A stretch of DNA of 64,000 nucleotides, taken from NCBI RefSeq assembly GCF_042654345.1, contig NZ_JBHSGB010000003.1, positions 46,135-110,134 of the forward strand. Reading direction: 5' to 3'. Shown here in pieces: positions 55,523 to 64,000 of this stretch. Source of the DNA: Pararheinheimera marina. GTDB lineage: Bacteria > Pseudomonadota > Gammaproteobacteria > Enterobacterales > Alteromonadaceae. Numbering within the stretch: position 1 is the stretch's first letter; each line of letters opens with the position of its first letter. The notes under the pieces were generated by a model, which had not been told where the DNA came from, did no database searches, and saw nothing but the letters and a program-made list of their open reading frames with translations. A program made the translations under genes and the position numbers.

Positions 55523-56039
55523 ACGTTTTCCATAAGTGTGGCTCAAATGAACAAGGGGAGTGAGCGCATAAGGCTCAGCCGGTTCCATTCAGATGGAACC
55601 GGCTCAGAAATGGAAGACGGTAGAAAACGCAGCGTGATAAGACGGCGATTTTATTGCTGGCTTAAACAAAAACAACCTCCGTCTCTGGGCTATGGAAAAA
55701 TGAACACTAGGCATACCATAAGGTATTGGTGAATAAAATTCAAAGCCAGTCCTTACTTAGGTCTGACTTTTTGCTCAGCCTAAGGCAAAACGGCGAAATC
55801 AATAACCGGCGCCCGTGCCGGAGCAGGCACTGCAGTTGAGTGTGGCCACTATGCAGCAAACAGCCGAAGAGGCGTTCCGACGGCTGGCCACCCTTTTATC
55901 CCGCAAATATGACCGTTGATTGCAAATCCTGTTTTTTCGGGGTGCCTTTTGGCATACTCGACCAGTTATAGTGTTACATTATTGCAGTGAGTCCATTACA
56001 AAAAACTTAACCTCTTTAAGGTCCAAAGGAAGAATCCAG
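55523..56039. other. Intergenic stretch before the M3 peptidase
   Basis: A 517-bp gap with no convincing gene. A short open frame at 55815-55919 (34 codons, ending TEEAFRRLATLLSRKYDR-like: Q-T-A-E-E-A-F-R-R-L) looks like the tail of a lost protein gene, with no ribosome site. The last ~120 bp should carry the peptidase promoter; AAGGAAG at 56027-56033 is its ribosome site. Confidence 0.4.
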
Positions 56040-58220
56040 ATGCGCAAAACTCTGTTAGCCAGCGCCATTGGCGCCGCGGTGGTATTAGCCGCCTGCTCAA
56101 AACAACCAGAACAACAAACTGCCGGTGCTGTGGCTGAACAAGCCGCAGCAGCCCCTGAAGCGGCCGCTGCCACCAGCAGCAACCCGCTGCTGACCAAAAG
56201 CCCGCTGCAATACGAAGCGCCACCATTTGACCTGATTAAAGTGGAGCACTACCAGCCAGCTATTGAAGAAGGCATGAAGCAACACCTGGCTGAAATTGAA
56301 GCCATTGCCAACAACCCGGAGCCAGCCACTTTTGACAACACTATTGTGGCAATGGAAAAAAGCGGTGACCTGTTAGACCGCGCGGCTGGTGTGTTCTTCA
56401 ATATGACTGGCACCATCAGCAACCCGGAAATTCAGAAGATCCAGGGCGAGCTGGCACCAAAACTGGCGGCACACTCAGACAATATCAACCTGAACCCAAA
56501 ACTGTTCGCCCGCATTAAAGCCATTTACGATGCACGCGCCACTCTGGGCCTGGACGAAGCTGCCACCCGCCTGGTGGAAGACCGTTACACTGGTTTTGTC
56601 CGCGCAGGAGCCCTGCTGACGGAAGAACAGAAAAACCAAATTCGCGCGCTGAACGAAGAACAGTCCAAGCTGACCAACAAGTACCAGCAAAACCTGATGA
56701 AGATCACCAAAGACATCGCTGTTTTTGTGGATAAAAAAGAAGACCTGGCCGGCCTGTCTGACGCCGAAATTGCTGCCGCAGCCGAAGGCGCCAAAGCCCG
56801 TGGCCAGGAAGGTAAATTCATTATTGAGCTGACCAACACCACCCGCCAGCCGGTACTGGCTCAGCTGGAAAACCGCGAACTGCGGCAAAAAATCTGGGAA
56901 GCCTCAGCCAACCGTGGTACTTCAGGTGAAACAGACCAACAACCTATCGTAGCCCGTTTAGCGCAACTGCGTGCTGAACGCGCCAAACTGCTGGGCTTCA
57001 ACAGCTGGGCCGATTATCAGTTAGATAACACCATGGCCAAAACACCAAAAGCTGTGTACGACATGCTGGGGTCTATGGTGCCAGCCGTAGTGGCCAACAC
57101 CAACAACGAAGCTGCCGCTATTCAGGCCATGATCAAAGAAACCGGTGGTGACTTTGAACTGCAACCTTGGGATTGGGAGTTCTACGCAGAGAAAGTGCGT
57201 AAAGCCAAATTCGATCTGGATGAAAACGAAGTACGTCAGTACTTTGAATTTGACCGCGTCTTTAACGACGGCCTGCTGTTCACCATGAACAAGCTGTTCG
57301 GTATTACCTTAAAACCACGCCCTGATCTGCCGGTGTACCACCCGGACGTAAAAGCCTATGAAGTGTTTGACGCCGACGGCACCAGCATCGCTATTTTCTA
57401 CGGTGACTATTTTGCCCGTGAAGGCAAACGTGGCGGCGCCTGGATGAGTTCTTTTGTCAGCCAGAGCGAACTGCTGAACAAGAAACCAGTCGTTGTCAAC
57501 GTCATGAACATTCCTAAAGGCGCCGCAGGCGAACCTACGCTGGTGAGCTATGACAATGTGACCACCATCTTCCACGAGTTTGGTCATGGCGTGCATGGTT
57601 TGTTCTCGAACGTGAAATACCCTTCTCAGTCAGGTACTTCGGTTTCTCGCGACTTCGTTGAATTCCCGTCCACCTTCCAGGAAGACTGGGCGGCGCACCC
57701 GGACGTGATTGGCAACTACGCCAAACACTACAAAACAGGTGAGGCGATCCCAGCTGAACTGCTGGCGAAAATCATCAAGTCACGCAGCTTCAATCAGGGT
57801 TTCGACACACTGGAATACATGGCAGCTGCTTTAGTGGATATGGAATGGCATTCACTGCCAGCCGATGCGCCACTGCAAGACGTGAAGACGTTTGAAGCCG
57901 CTGCACTGAAAAAACACGGCATTGACCTTCCAGCGGTCCCACCACGTTACAAGTCGACCTACTTCGCGCACGTGTTTGCCGGTGGTTACTCAGCCAGTTA
58001 CTACGCCTACATGTGGTCAGAAATTCTGGCAGCTGATGCTTACGCCTTCGTGCAACAGCAAGGTGGCCTGAAGCTGGAGAACGGCATTAACTTCCGTAAA
58101 AACATTCTGTCGATTGGCGACACCAAAGACCCAATGGAAGCTTACAAAGCCTTCCGTGGTCAGGCACCAACCACAGACGCGCTGTTAATCCGCCGCGGCT
58201 TAAAAACCGGCATTAACTAA
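56040..58220 (+). CDS. M3-family zinc peptidase lipoprotein (Dcp/oligopeptidase A-like)
   Basis: About 726 aa from ATG 56040. Lipoprotein signal MRKTLLASAIGAAVVLAAC (Cys ~19), Ala/Glu-rich linker, then the M3 fold. The zinc motif HEFGHGVHGLFS (~511) supplies HExxH, followed by the EFPSTFQEDWA helix and, late, FAGGYSASYYAYMWSE typical of Dcp. It cleaves short peptides, here probably in the periplasm. An upstream extension to 55920 is in frame but lacks a signal. Ends at a clear terminator (58237-58265). Confidence 0.92.
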   Translation: MRKTLLASAIGAAVVLAACSKQPEQQTAGAVAEQAAAAPEAAAATSSNPLLTKSPLQYEAPPFDLIKVEHYQPAIEEGMKQHLAEIEAIANNPEPATFDNTIVAMEKSGDLLDRAAGVFFNMTGTISNPEIQKIQGELAPKLAAHSDNINLNPKLFARIKAIYDARATLGLDEAATRLVEDRYTGFVRAGALLTEEQKNQIRALNEEQSKLTNKYQQNLMKITKDIAVFVDKKEDLAGLSDAEIAAAAEGAKARGQEGKFIIELTNTTRQPVLAQLENRELRQKIWEASANRGTSGETDQQPIVARLAQLRAERAKLLGFNSWADYQLDNTMAKTPKAVYDMLGSMVPAVVANTNNEAAAIQAMIKETGGDFELQPWDWEFYAEKVRKAKFDLDENEVRQYFEFDRVFNDGLLFTMNKLFGITLKPRPDLPVYHPDVKAYEVFDADGTSIAIFYGDYFAREGKRGGAWMSSFVSQSELLNKKPVVVNVMNIPKGAAGEPTLVSYDNVTTIFHEFGHGVHGLFSNVKYPSQSGTSVSRDFVEFPSTFQEDWAAHPDVIGNYAKHYKTGEAIPAELLAKIIKSRSFNQGFDTLEYMAAALVDMEWHSLPADAPLQDVKTFEAAALKKHGIDLPAVPPRYKSTYFAHVFAGGYSASYYAYMWSEILAADAYAFVQQQGGLKLENGINFRKNILSIGDTKDPMEAYKAFRGQAPTTDALLIRRGLKTGIN

Positions 58221-58236
58221 GCGCTGTCCAGCGATC

Positions 58237-58265
58237 AAAAAGCCAGTCCTCGTGACTGGCTTTTT
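58237..58265 (+). terminator. Terminator of M3 peptidase gene
   Basis: AAAAAGCCAGTC-CTCGT-GACTGGCTTTTT, 17 nt after the stop codon. Confidence 0.93.
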
Positions 58266-58271
58266 CTTAAC

Positions 58272-58323
58272 GGGGTCAGGTCCTGTATTTTGCATTGAAA
58301 CGCAAAATACAGGACCTGACCCC
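58272..58323. repeat. REP-like palindrome, copy 1
   Basis: A 52-bp perfect hairpin: 22-bp arms starting GGGGTCAGGTCCTGTATTTT around loop ATTGAAAC. A second copy in opposite orientation lies at 59918-59969. Such elements are usually mobilised by RAYT-type transposases; none is in this window. Confidence 0.85.
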
Positions 58324-58331
58324 CAAGCTAG

Positions 58332-59822
58332 TTAGGCTTTCATACTGCCCTGTTGTTCCAGCTTCAGGTGCCAGCTAAAGGCTTCTTCCAGCAGATGCGG
58401 CGTATGACCACCACGCTTGAGAGCGCGGTCGAAGTAGTCCTGTAGCTGAGCACGGTAATCCGGGTGCACACAATGCTGAATCACCTGCACAGCCCGTTCG
58501 CGCGGTGCCAAACCCCGTAAATCGGCCAGCCCCTGCTCTGTCACCAGAATATCCACGTCGTGTTCGGTATGGTCCACATGACTGACCATAGGCACCACAC
58601 TGGAAATAGCGCCAGCTTTGGCAGTCGACTTGGTGACAAAAATCGACAAATGCGCGTTGCGGGCAAAATCGCCTGAGCCGCCAATGCCATTCATCATATT
58701 GCGGCCACCGACATGGGTTGAGTTCACATTGCCGTACAGGTCAAACTCCAGCGCGGTATTAATGGCGATAATGCCCAGACGGCGCACCAGCTCCGGATGA
58801 TTAGAGATTTCCTGTGGCCGCAGCACCAACCTGTCTTTGTAGTGGCAGAGCTGACCAAACACCTGCTTGTGGCAACGCTCAGACAAGGTTATCGAGCTGC
58901 CCGATGCAAAAGTCAGCTTGCCGGCGTCCATCAGGGCAAAGGTGGAATCCTGCAGCACTTCAGAATACATCGACAAGTCCGTGAATTCCGAATTCAGCAA
59001 GCCCATCATCACCGCATTGGCAATGCTGCCGATGCCCGCCTGCAAGGGGGCAAGATTCGGCGCTAGCCGTTCTGCGGCCACTTCGGCACGGAAGAATTGC
59101 ACCAGATGATCGGCAATGGCCTGAGTTTCTGCATCCGGGTCTGTCACTGTCGAAAACGAATCCGGTTGTTCGGTAAACACAATGCCAACAATTTTGGCGG
59201 GGTCTATTGGAATGGCCGTGCCGCCAATCCGCTGATCCACGCTGACCAGCGGCACCGGCGTGCGGGTCGGTCGGTAGCTTGGAATATAAATATCGTGCAG
59301 GCCTTCGAGCTCGCTCTGATGCGAGGTGTTGATCTCCACAATCACCTGCTTGGCAAAAATGGCAAAACTGGCCGAATTACCCACAGAGGTCGTCGGTACT
59401 ATATGGCCCTGTTCGGTAATGGCCACTGCTTCAATCACGGCAATATCAGGCAGCTTCAGCTGATGGTTGCGTAATTGCTCAACCGTCTCCGACAAGTGCT
59501 GGTCGATAAACATCACCTCGCCATTATTGATGGCTTTGCGCAGGGTATTGTCCACCTGAAACGGCATCCGCCGCGCCAACACGCCGGCTTCGGTCAGCGC
59601 TTTGTCCAGGTCATTCCCAAGAGATGCCCCTGTCATCAGGCTGATTTTCAGCGGCTGCATGCGGGCTTTTTCTGCCAGCGCTCGCGGCACCGCTTTGGCC
59701 TCACCCGCACGGGTGAAGCCACTCATGCCGACTGTCATCCCATCTTGAATAAAGCCGGTTGCCTCTGCGGCCGACATCACTTTTTGATGCAAACTGGCCA
59801 GCCGGATCCGTTCTAATTGCAT
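58332..59822 (-). CDS. Acetyl-CoA hydrolase/transferase family, probable succinate:acetate CoA-transferase
   Basis: About 496 aa from MQLERIR. Matches class I CoA-transferases of the ACH1/AarC/ScpC type: GMTVGMSGFTRAGEAK near 33, MTGASLGNDLD near 65, LQAGIGSIANAVMMGL near 266, then IALNTALEFDLYGNVNSTHVGG-like and DILVTEQGLADLRGLAPRER. It moves CoA between acyl groups such as succinyl-CoA and acetate. ATG 59822 follows a GGGGGG/CTTT ribosome-type site. Single gene, bracketed by two REP-like hairpins. Confidence 0.88.
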   Translation of the reverse strand: MQLERIRLASLHQKVMSAAEATGFIQDGMTVGMSGFTRAGEAKAVPRALAEKARMQPLKISLMTGASLGNDLDKALTEAGVLARRMPFQVDNTLRKAINNGEVMFIDQHLSETVEQLRNHQLKLPDIAVIEAVAITEQGHIVPTTSVGNSASFAIFAKQVIVEINTSHQSELEGLHDIYIPSYRPTRTPVPLVSVDQRIGGTAIPIDPAKIVGIVFTEQPDSFSTVTDPDAETQAIADHLVQFFRAEVAAERLAPNLAPLQAGIGSIANAVMMGLLNSEFTDLSMYSEVLQDSTFALMDAGKLTFASGSSITLSERCHKQVFGQLCHYKDRLVLRPQEISNHPELVRRLGIIAINTALEFDLYGNVNSTHVGGRNMMNGIGGSGDFARNAHLSIFVTKSTAKAGAISSVVPMVSHVDHTEHDVDILVTEQGLADLRGLAPRERAVQVIQHCVHPDYRAQLQDYFDRALKRGGHTPHLLEEAFSWHLKLEQQGSMKA

Positions 59823-59917
59823 AAAGCCCCCCAAACTAAAACTGGCGTCATTCTAGGGGCTGGCCGCTAAGGTGCCATTTAGACTTAAGTCGTAATTGCG
59901 CTGAAAAGAAGTACGTT

Positions 59918-59969
59918 GGGGTCAGGTCTTGTATTTTGCGTTTCAATGCAAAATACAAGACCTGACCCC
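59918..59969. repeat. REP-like palindrome, copy 2
   Basis: Same 52-bp hairpin with loop GTTTCAAT, the reverse complement of copy 1's loop, so the two are inverted. One arm position differs (C in copy 1, T here), and the opposite arm has changed to match (G to A), keeping the pairing intact. Confidence 0.85.
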
Positions 59970-59982
59970 AATGGAAGAAGGG

Positions 59983-61329
59983 TTAATGCCCGGCGATTTG
60001 CATCTGGCCGAGCAGGACTGAACCTGTCAGCACGCCACCGCGTGGGTCTACGTCTTTGCCAATGGCCTGAATGTCCATAAACATCTGCTGCAAAGTACCG
60101 GCTATGGTAATTTCTGACACCGGATAGGTAATGACACCATTCTCCACCCAGAAACCCGCAGCACCGCGCGAATAGTCGCCCGTTACTGTGTTGACGCCCT
60201 GGCCCATCAGCTCGGTCACCAGCAGGCCTGTGCCCATATCGCGGCACAGCTGAGCTAAATCGGCGTCGCCATGCTGCACCAGCCAGTTATGAATACCACC
60301 GGCATGACCTGTGCTTGGCAGGCCCAGCTTGCGGCCAGAATAACTGGTGGTCAGGTAGCCGGTCAGTACACCGGCGTCCAGAATAGTGCGGTCTGAGGTT
60401 TTTACCCCTTCACTGTCAAACGGGCTTGAAGCCAAAGCACGCTTCAGGTGCGGCCGCTCCAGAATAGTGACTTTGTCTGACATGACTGGCTGACCGACTT
60501 TATCCAGCAAAAAGCTCGATTTACGGTAGATAGCACCGCCGCTGATCGCCGACACCAGGTGGCCAAACAGGCTGCTGGCAATGTCGGCACGGAAAATCAC
60601 CGGCACTTTTTGCGTGCCCAGTTTGCGGCCATTTAAACGCGCCACGGTTTCCTGCGCCGCTTCGCGGCCAATCTGTTCAGGGCTCATCAGCTCACTCAGT
60701 TCACGCGCTACGCTGTAGCTGTAGTCGCGCTGCATGTCGTCGCCTTCTTCACCTATCACCACACAGCTTAAGCTGTGGCGGCTGGACGGGTAGCCAACAA
60801 TCTGGCCATGGCTGTTGCCATACACCTTCAGCCCCTGATGTGAGGTAAAAGAAGCGCCTTCTGAATTGGTAATACGGGCGTCTAATGCAAATGCAGCTTC
60901 TTCCGAGGCTTTACACCATTCAATGGCTTGCTCTGTGGTGACGCTGGCCGGGTGAAACAAATCCAGATCCGGCGGGTTCAGTTCCAGCGACGCCGCGTCC
61001 GGCAAACCAGCGTAAGGGTCTTCTGAGGTGTAACGGGCAATATCGACCGCCGCTTCTACGGTGCGTTTCAGCGCCGCCGGGCTTAAATCGGCGGTGGACG
61101 CCGAGCCTTTGCGCTGACCAACATAGACGCTGATGCCCAAACCACCGTCCTGGTTAAACTCCACCGTTTCCACTTCACCGTGGCGGGTTTCTACGCTCAG
61201 GCCACGGGTGCGGTTCATTGAGGCCTCAGCGCTGGTGGCGCCTAAGGTTTTGGCATGCTGCAGCACCTGCTGTACCGCAGCTTTTACTTCGTCCAGTTCC
61301 TGCCAAATCTCAGTGGTTGTCGTACTCAT
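59983..61329 (-). CDS. pmbA: Metalloprotease subunit PmbA/TldE
   Basis: About 448 aa, normal for TldE. It partners TldD in processing peptide antibiotics and unfolded peptides in the cytoplasm. Recognisable segments: EASMNRTRGLSVETRHGEVETVEF, GQRKGSASTADLSP, SDKVTILERPHLKRALASSPFDSEGV, GDYSRGAAGFWVENGVITYPVSEITIAG. ATG 61329 is preferred over an in-frame GTG at 61338. It is divergent from darP, the arrangement found in many gammaproteobacteria. Confidence 0.93.
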   Translation of the reverse strand: MSTTTTEIWQELDEVKAAVQQVLQHAKTLGATSAEASMNRTRGLSVETRHGEVETVEFNQDGGLGISVYVGQRKGSASTADLSPAALKRTVEAAVDIARYTSEDPYAGLPDAASLELNPPDLDLFHPASVTTEQAIEWCKASEEAAFALDARITNSEGASFTSHQGLKVYGNSHGQIVGYPSSRHSLSCVVIGEEGDDMQRDYSYSVARELSELMSPEQIGREAAQETVARLNGRKLGTQKVPVIFRADIASSLFGHLVSAISGGAIYRKSSFLLDKVGQPVMSDKVTILERPHLKRALASSPFDSEGVKTSDRTILDAGVLTGYLTTSYSGRKLGLPSTGHAGGIHNWLVQHGDADLAQLCRDMGTGLLVTELMGQGVNTVTGDYSRGAAGFWVENGVITYPVSEITIAGTLQQMFMDIQAIGKDVDPRGGVLTGSVLLGQMQIAGH

Positions 61330-61457
61330 AAGGGTCACCCGGAAAAAATTTTGCCAAAGCTTACCACAGCCGCCGCCAAGCCGTCATTTGCCCACTCGCT
61401 GCCAGAACGGCGTTGCGGTATACTTAGCGCAATTTTACCGGCTACAGAGCGTGATAT

Positions 61458-61985
61458 ATGGCAGATATGACCGACTTTACCCATGGCGATGACTGGGATG
61501 TCGAAGAAGGCAAAAGCAAAACCCAGGTGAAGCAGGAGATGCACCAGTTGCAGGCTCTGGGTGAAGAGCTGGTGGCATTAAGCCCGGTAGCGCGCGCCAA
61601 AATTGAGATGGACGACGAGCTGAAAGACGCGCTGGCACTGGCTGACAAGCTGAAAACTAAACGCGAAGCGCTGCGCCGCCATATACAGTTTATCGGCCGC
61701 CTGATGCGTACCCGCGACATTGAACCGATTGAACGGGCGCTGGCACTTATTCGCAATACCAACCAGGCCGCCACCCGCAAGTTCCACCTGGTGGAAGACT
61801 GGCGCGACAAACTGATTGCCGACAGCAGCGCGCTGACAGCATTTGTTGAGCAATACCCAGAAGTGGACGTGCAGCAGCTGCGCACCTTAATTCGCAACGC
61901 GAAAAAAGAGCAGGAAAAAAACCAGCCGCCCAAAGCCTTTCGCGAGCTGTTCCAGCTGATTAAACCTTCGATTCTGGAAGAGTAA
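61458..61985 (+). CDS. darP: Ribosome-associated protein DarP (YjgA/DUF615)
   Basis: 175 aa, all helical and highly charged, fitting YjgA: KQEMHQLQALGEELVALSP, LREALRRHIQFIGRLMR-type segment (~66-80), and FRELFQLIKPSIL near the end. It helps late 50S ribosome assembly. Divergent from pmbA with 128 bp between. Confidence 0.92.
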   Translation: MADMTDFTHGDDWDVEEGKSKTQVKQEMHQLQALGEELVALSPVARAKIEMDDELKDALALADKLKTKREALRRHIQFIGRLMRTRDIEPIERALALIRNTNQAATRKFHLVEDWRDKLIADSSALTAFVEQYPEVDVQQLRTLIRNAKKEQEKNQPPKAFRELFQLIKPSILEE

Positions 61986-62027
61986 TCACCAGCTACCCTG
62001 ACAAGCAGTTTATCCAAGAGCTGCTTG

Positions 62028-63380
62028 TCAGCCCGCTTCCACCCGGTTACGGCCCGAGTGCTTCGCCAGGTATAAAGCCCGATCTGCCCGGCTTAAAATT
62101 GAATCGGCATCGTCTTGCGGCTGATACTGAGTCACCCCAATGCTGATAGTAAAAGCGGGTAAATCCGGCACCTGCAAACTGGCAACTTGTTCTCTTAACA
62201 GTTCAGCAAACTGACAGGCCATTTCGACTTTTTGTTGAGGTAGCAAAATCGCAAATTCTTCACCGCCCAAGCGGAACAAGGTATCCGTTTTACGCAGGCG
62301 TTGGCTGAGATTAGCGGTTAAGGCTTGCAGCACTTTGTCGCCGGTATGATGGCCAAACTGATCATTCACCTTTTTGAAAAAGTCGACGTCCAACAGCGCA
62401 ATACTAAACACACCACCACGCTCTGCCAGGCCCAGTTCCATCCGCAATTGCTCATCCCATTTGTGCCTGTTGTAAGCCCCGGTTAACTTGTCCCTCGTTG
62501 CCAGCACCAGCAGTTGTTGCTCTATTTCCTGCCTGTTACTGATCTCTTCCGATAAACGCTGCACCATCATTTTTAAATCATGTTCCAGTTCCGTCAGTTC
62601 ATCCTTGTGCTCTGGCTGAACAAATTCAGGGTTACTGATGGGTTCACCCTGTTCAATTGATTGCTGCACGTTTTTAATTTGAGCCTGAATACGGCCAATA
62701 CGCTGGCGAAAAATTTGCAGGATATAAAAGGTCAGGTACACACCTATGGCAAAGGCACACAGCCCCAGTCCGGTATTGACCAGCATAAATTCATTTTCGT
62801 GTTTGTCGGTATAGCGGCTGGCTTCGAGTGTCAGCGTTTCCATATGTCTTAGAATGGCCACAATACTCTGATCTAAAGTGGCCGCTTCTGCTTCAAACTT
62901 AAGCCACTGCTCATTATTCGTCTGGTCTTGCTGCAAAGCCAACTTCAGTTGCTGTTCAAAACTGTCACTTTGCTGATGAAACTGTTCAATGCTGGCCAGA
63001 ATTTGCTGATGCTCCGTAGCAGCAAAACGGACCTGATGGCGCTGTAAACTTTTATTCAGTACCCGCTGTGCTTTCGCCAGGATTTGTTTCAGGCCATCCC
63101 GCTGGGCCGCAAAAGCTTGTTCTGGTTTTAGCGCCACCTTCGCAGTATCGCCATTCAGGCGGAACTGCTCCATCAGCAAATGCTGCCTGAGCTGCATCAT
63201 TTCCAGCTCACTGACCATCTCAGTCAGCGGCACATCAATTTCGGCCACTTCGTGCATTTCAGCATCGATGAGCTTGAGTTTGTAGATGGAATACAGAATC
63301 ACTACAAATAAAAAGGACAGCAAGACCACCAGTAACCCACTGATTTTTCGCTGTAAAGACACATTAAACCATTGCTGCAT
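62028..63380 (-). CDS. Membrane-bound diguanylate cyclase
   Basis: 450 aa. Membrane spans at ~13-32 and ~195-215 enclose a helical periplasmic sensor (four-helix-bundle type, ~35-190). A HAMP-like/coiled linker (~215-285) leads to a GGDEF domain (~290-450) with active motif RLGGEEF and an RxxD inhibitory site (RKTD) five residues before it. It makes c-di-GMP and is probably product-inhibited. Signal unknown. Confidence 0.9.
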   Translation of the reverse strand: MQQWFNVSLQRKISGLLVVLLSFLFVVILYSIYKLKLIDAEMHEVAEIDVPLTEMVSELEMMQLRQHLLMEQFRLNGDTAKVALKPEQAFAAQRDGLKQILAKAQRVLNKSLQRHQVRFAATEHQQILASIEQFHQQSDSFEQQLKLALQQDQTNNEQWLKFEAEAATLDQSIVAILRHMETLTLEASRYTDKHENEFMLVNTGLGLCAFAIGVYLTFYILQIFRQRIGRIQAQIKNVQQSIEQGEPISNPEFVQPEHKDELTELEHDLKMMVQRLSEEISNRQEIEQQLLVLATRDKLTGAYNRHKWDEQLRMELGLAERGGVFSIALLDVDFFKKVNDQFGHHTGDKVLQALTANLSQRLRKTDTLFRLGGEEFAILLPQQKVEMACQFAELLREQVASLQVPDLPAFTISIGVTQYQPQDDADSILSRADRALYLAKHSGRNRVEAG

Positions 63381-63475
63381 AAAGAGTTCCGTAAGAGCAG
63401 AGCACAGGGCAATTCTACCACCCCTGCACTGATTCTGTGACGCTGTTTACTGCGCCCTGCCGCCGCAATAAGTAG

Positions 63476-63979
63476 CTAGCCTAACAAAAGCTCCTGCTCA
63501 ATGGGCATAAACTGGCTGGCGGCGTTCATAAGGGATGTCGCTGTTAAGGCGGGCACGCCATACACCTCAACAGTTTTGCCAGGGACTGAACGCACACGGT
63601 CTACCAGCCGGTCAAAGTCGCCATCACCGGACACCAGCACCACCACATCTGCAGCCGCTGAGTGATCGAGCACGTCGATAGTGATACCGACATCCCAATC
63701 CCCCTTCGCCGACCCGTCGGCTCTGGTAATAAATGGCTTTAATTTCACCTCAAAGCCAATGGCCCGCAGAATATTCTGAAACTCCCGTTGCTTCTTGTCG
63801 CCTTTATCTATGGCATAGGCAATAGCGGTTACCACCTGCCGGTTTTCGGTCACCCGCGCCCAAAACTTGTTGTAATCGAAATTACGCCCATACGCCTGTC
63901 TGTAGTGGTCAACTAATTTTGGCCACATCGTTGTAGCCAAGCCAGTATCTGCGCTCGGATTCATTCGGAGCCAAACCAC
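63476..63979 (-). CDS. NYN-domain (LabA/DUF88-type) protein, N-terminus unusual
   Basis: 167 aa with the LabA-like NYN core: AYGRNFDYNKFW, VTAIAYAIDKGDKKQREFQNIL, KGDWDVGITIDVL, VVVLVSGDGDFDRLVDRVR and VEVYGVPALTATSLMNAA. These supply the later metal-site aspartates of this PIN-like putative RNase. The usual first strand with its DxxN motif is not in frame: upstream of residue ~25 the sequence is unrelated, and an in-frame stop lies at the window edge (64000-63998). The gene may be frameshifted at its 5' end or start internally. Confidence 0.75.
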   Translation of the reverse strand: MVWLRMNPSADTGLATTMWPKLVDHYRQAYGRNFDYNKFWARVTENRQVVTAIAYAIDKGDKKQREFQNILRAIGFEVKLKPFITRADGSAKGDWDVGITIDVLDHSAAADVVVLVSGDGDFDRLVDRVRSVPGKTVEVYGVPALTATSLMNAASQFMPIEQELLLG

Positions 63980-64000
63980 CGTTATAGTGATGTGGCCTCA

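Noticed and set aside
55815..55919. 34-codon open frame before the M3 peptidase as a small protein gene
   Set aside because: No ribosome site and no start with support; it reads like the tail of a lost gene.

Overview
The window looks like chromosome of a free-living gammaproteobacterium. The right-hand housekeeping genes (darP/yjgA, pmbA/tldE, an M3-family lipoprotein peptidase, a lactate permease, a Cache-type chemoreceptor, a GGDEF protein) and the local REP-like hairpins would fit the Rheinheimera/Alishewanella/Alteromonadales range. The genus is only a guess. I see no rRNA, CRISPR array or replication origin. One tRNA gene is present, tRNA-Arg(CCG).

Layout. (1) 1-5.7 kb: a sialic acid catabolic locus. 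On the minus strand it runs nanR, then a fused mutarotase-like/SSS symporter gene, nanE and a ROK kinase (nanK) cut by the window edge. The last three overlap by 4 nt each. GGTATA repeats matching the known NanR operator lie before the transporter. A divergent alpha/beta hydrolase sits beside nanR. (2) 5.8-19.8 kb: an accessory region built around two diverged copies of a recombinase module. Each copy has a small ParB-like protein followed by a large protein read from a conserved TTG codon. The complete copy (11.65-18.33 kb) continues into a 1203-aa tyrosine recombinase. Its 832-aa partner has a recombinase-like end that appears to lack catalytic residues. The left copy is cut off by a decayed IS3-family element, which also abuts a UvrD-like helicase gene. 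A remnant of a subtilase gene and a lone IS end follow. (3) 19.8-24 kb: an exported S8 protease, a lipoprotein with Ig-like repeats and a small membrane protein. (4) 24-27 kb: a tyrosine integrase operon (xis, int, three small unknown genes) flanked by small helix-turn-helix regulators. (5) 27.1-47.4 kb: a DNA phosphorothioation island. The plus strand carries regulators, an M15-like peptidase gene with a frameshift, the phosphorothioation-associated methyltransferase, dndBCDE and an unusual membrane-anchored methyltransferase. A decayed second dndE and a DGQHR/membrane-protein pair come next. The restriction genes dptFGH lie on the minus strand, converging. The island ends about 210 bp from the 3' end of tRNA-Arg. 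dndA is absent, so sulfur would have to come from a desulfurase encoded elsewhere. (6) 47.7-64 kb: ordinary chromosome, with two inverted REP-like hairpins flanking a CoA-transferase gene.

How the parts work together: DndCDE with a cysteine desulfurase place sulfur in the DNA backbone, DndB tunes this, and DptFGH attack unmodified DNA. The extra methyltransferase, DGQHR and membrane genes are candidate additions to this defence. The ParB-like/double-recombinase module is the least familiar system here and the best candidate for something undescribed.
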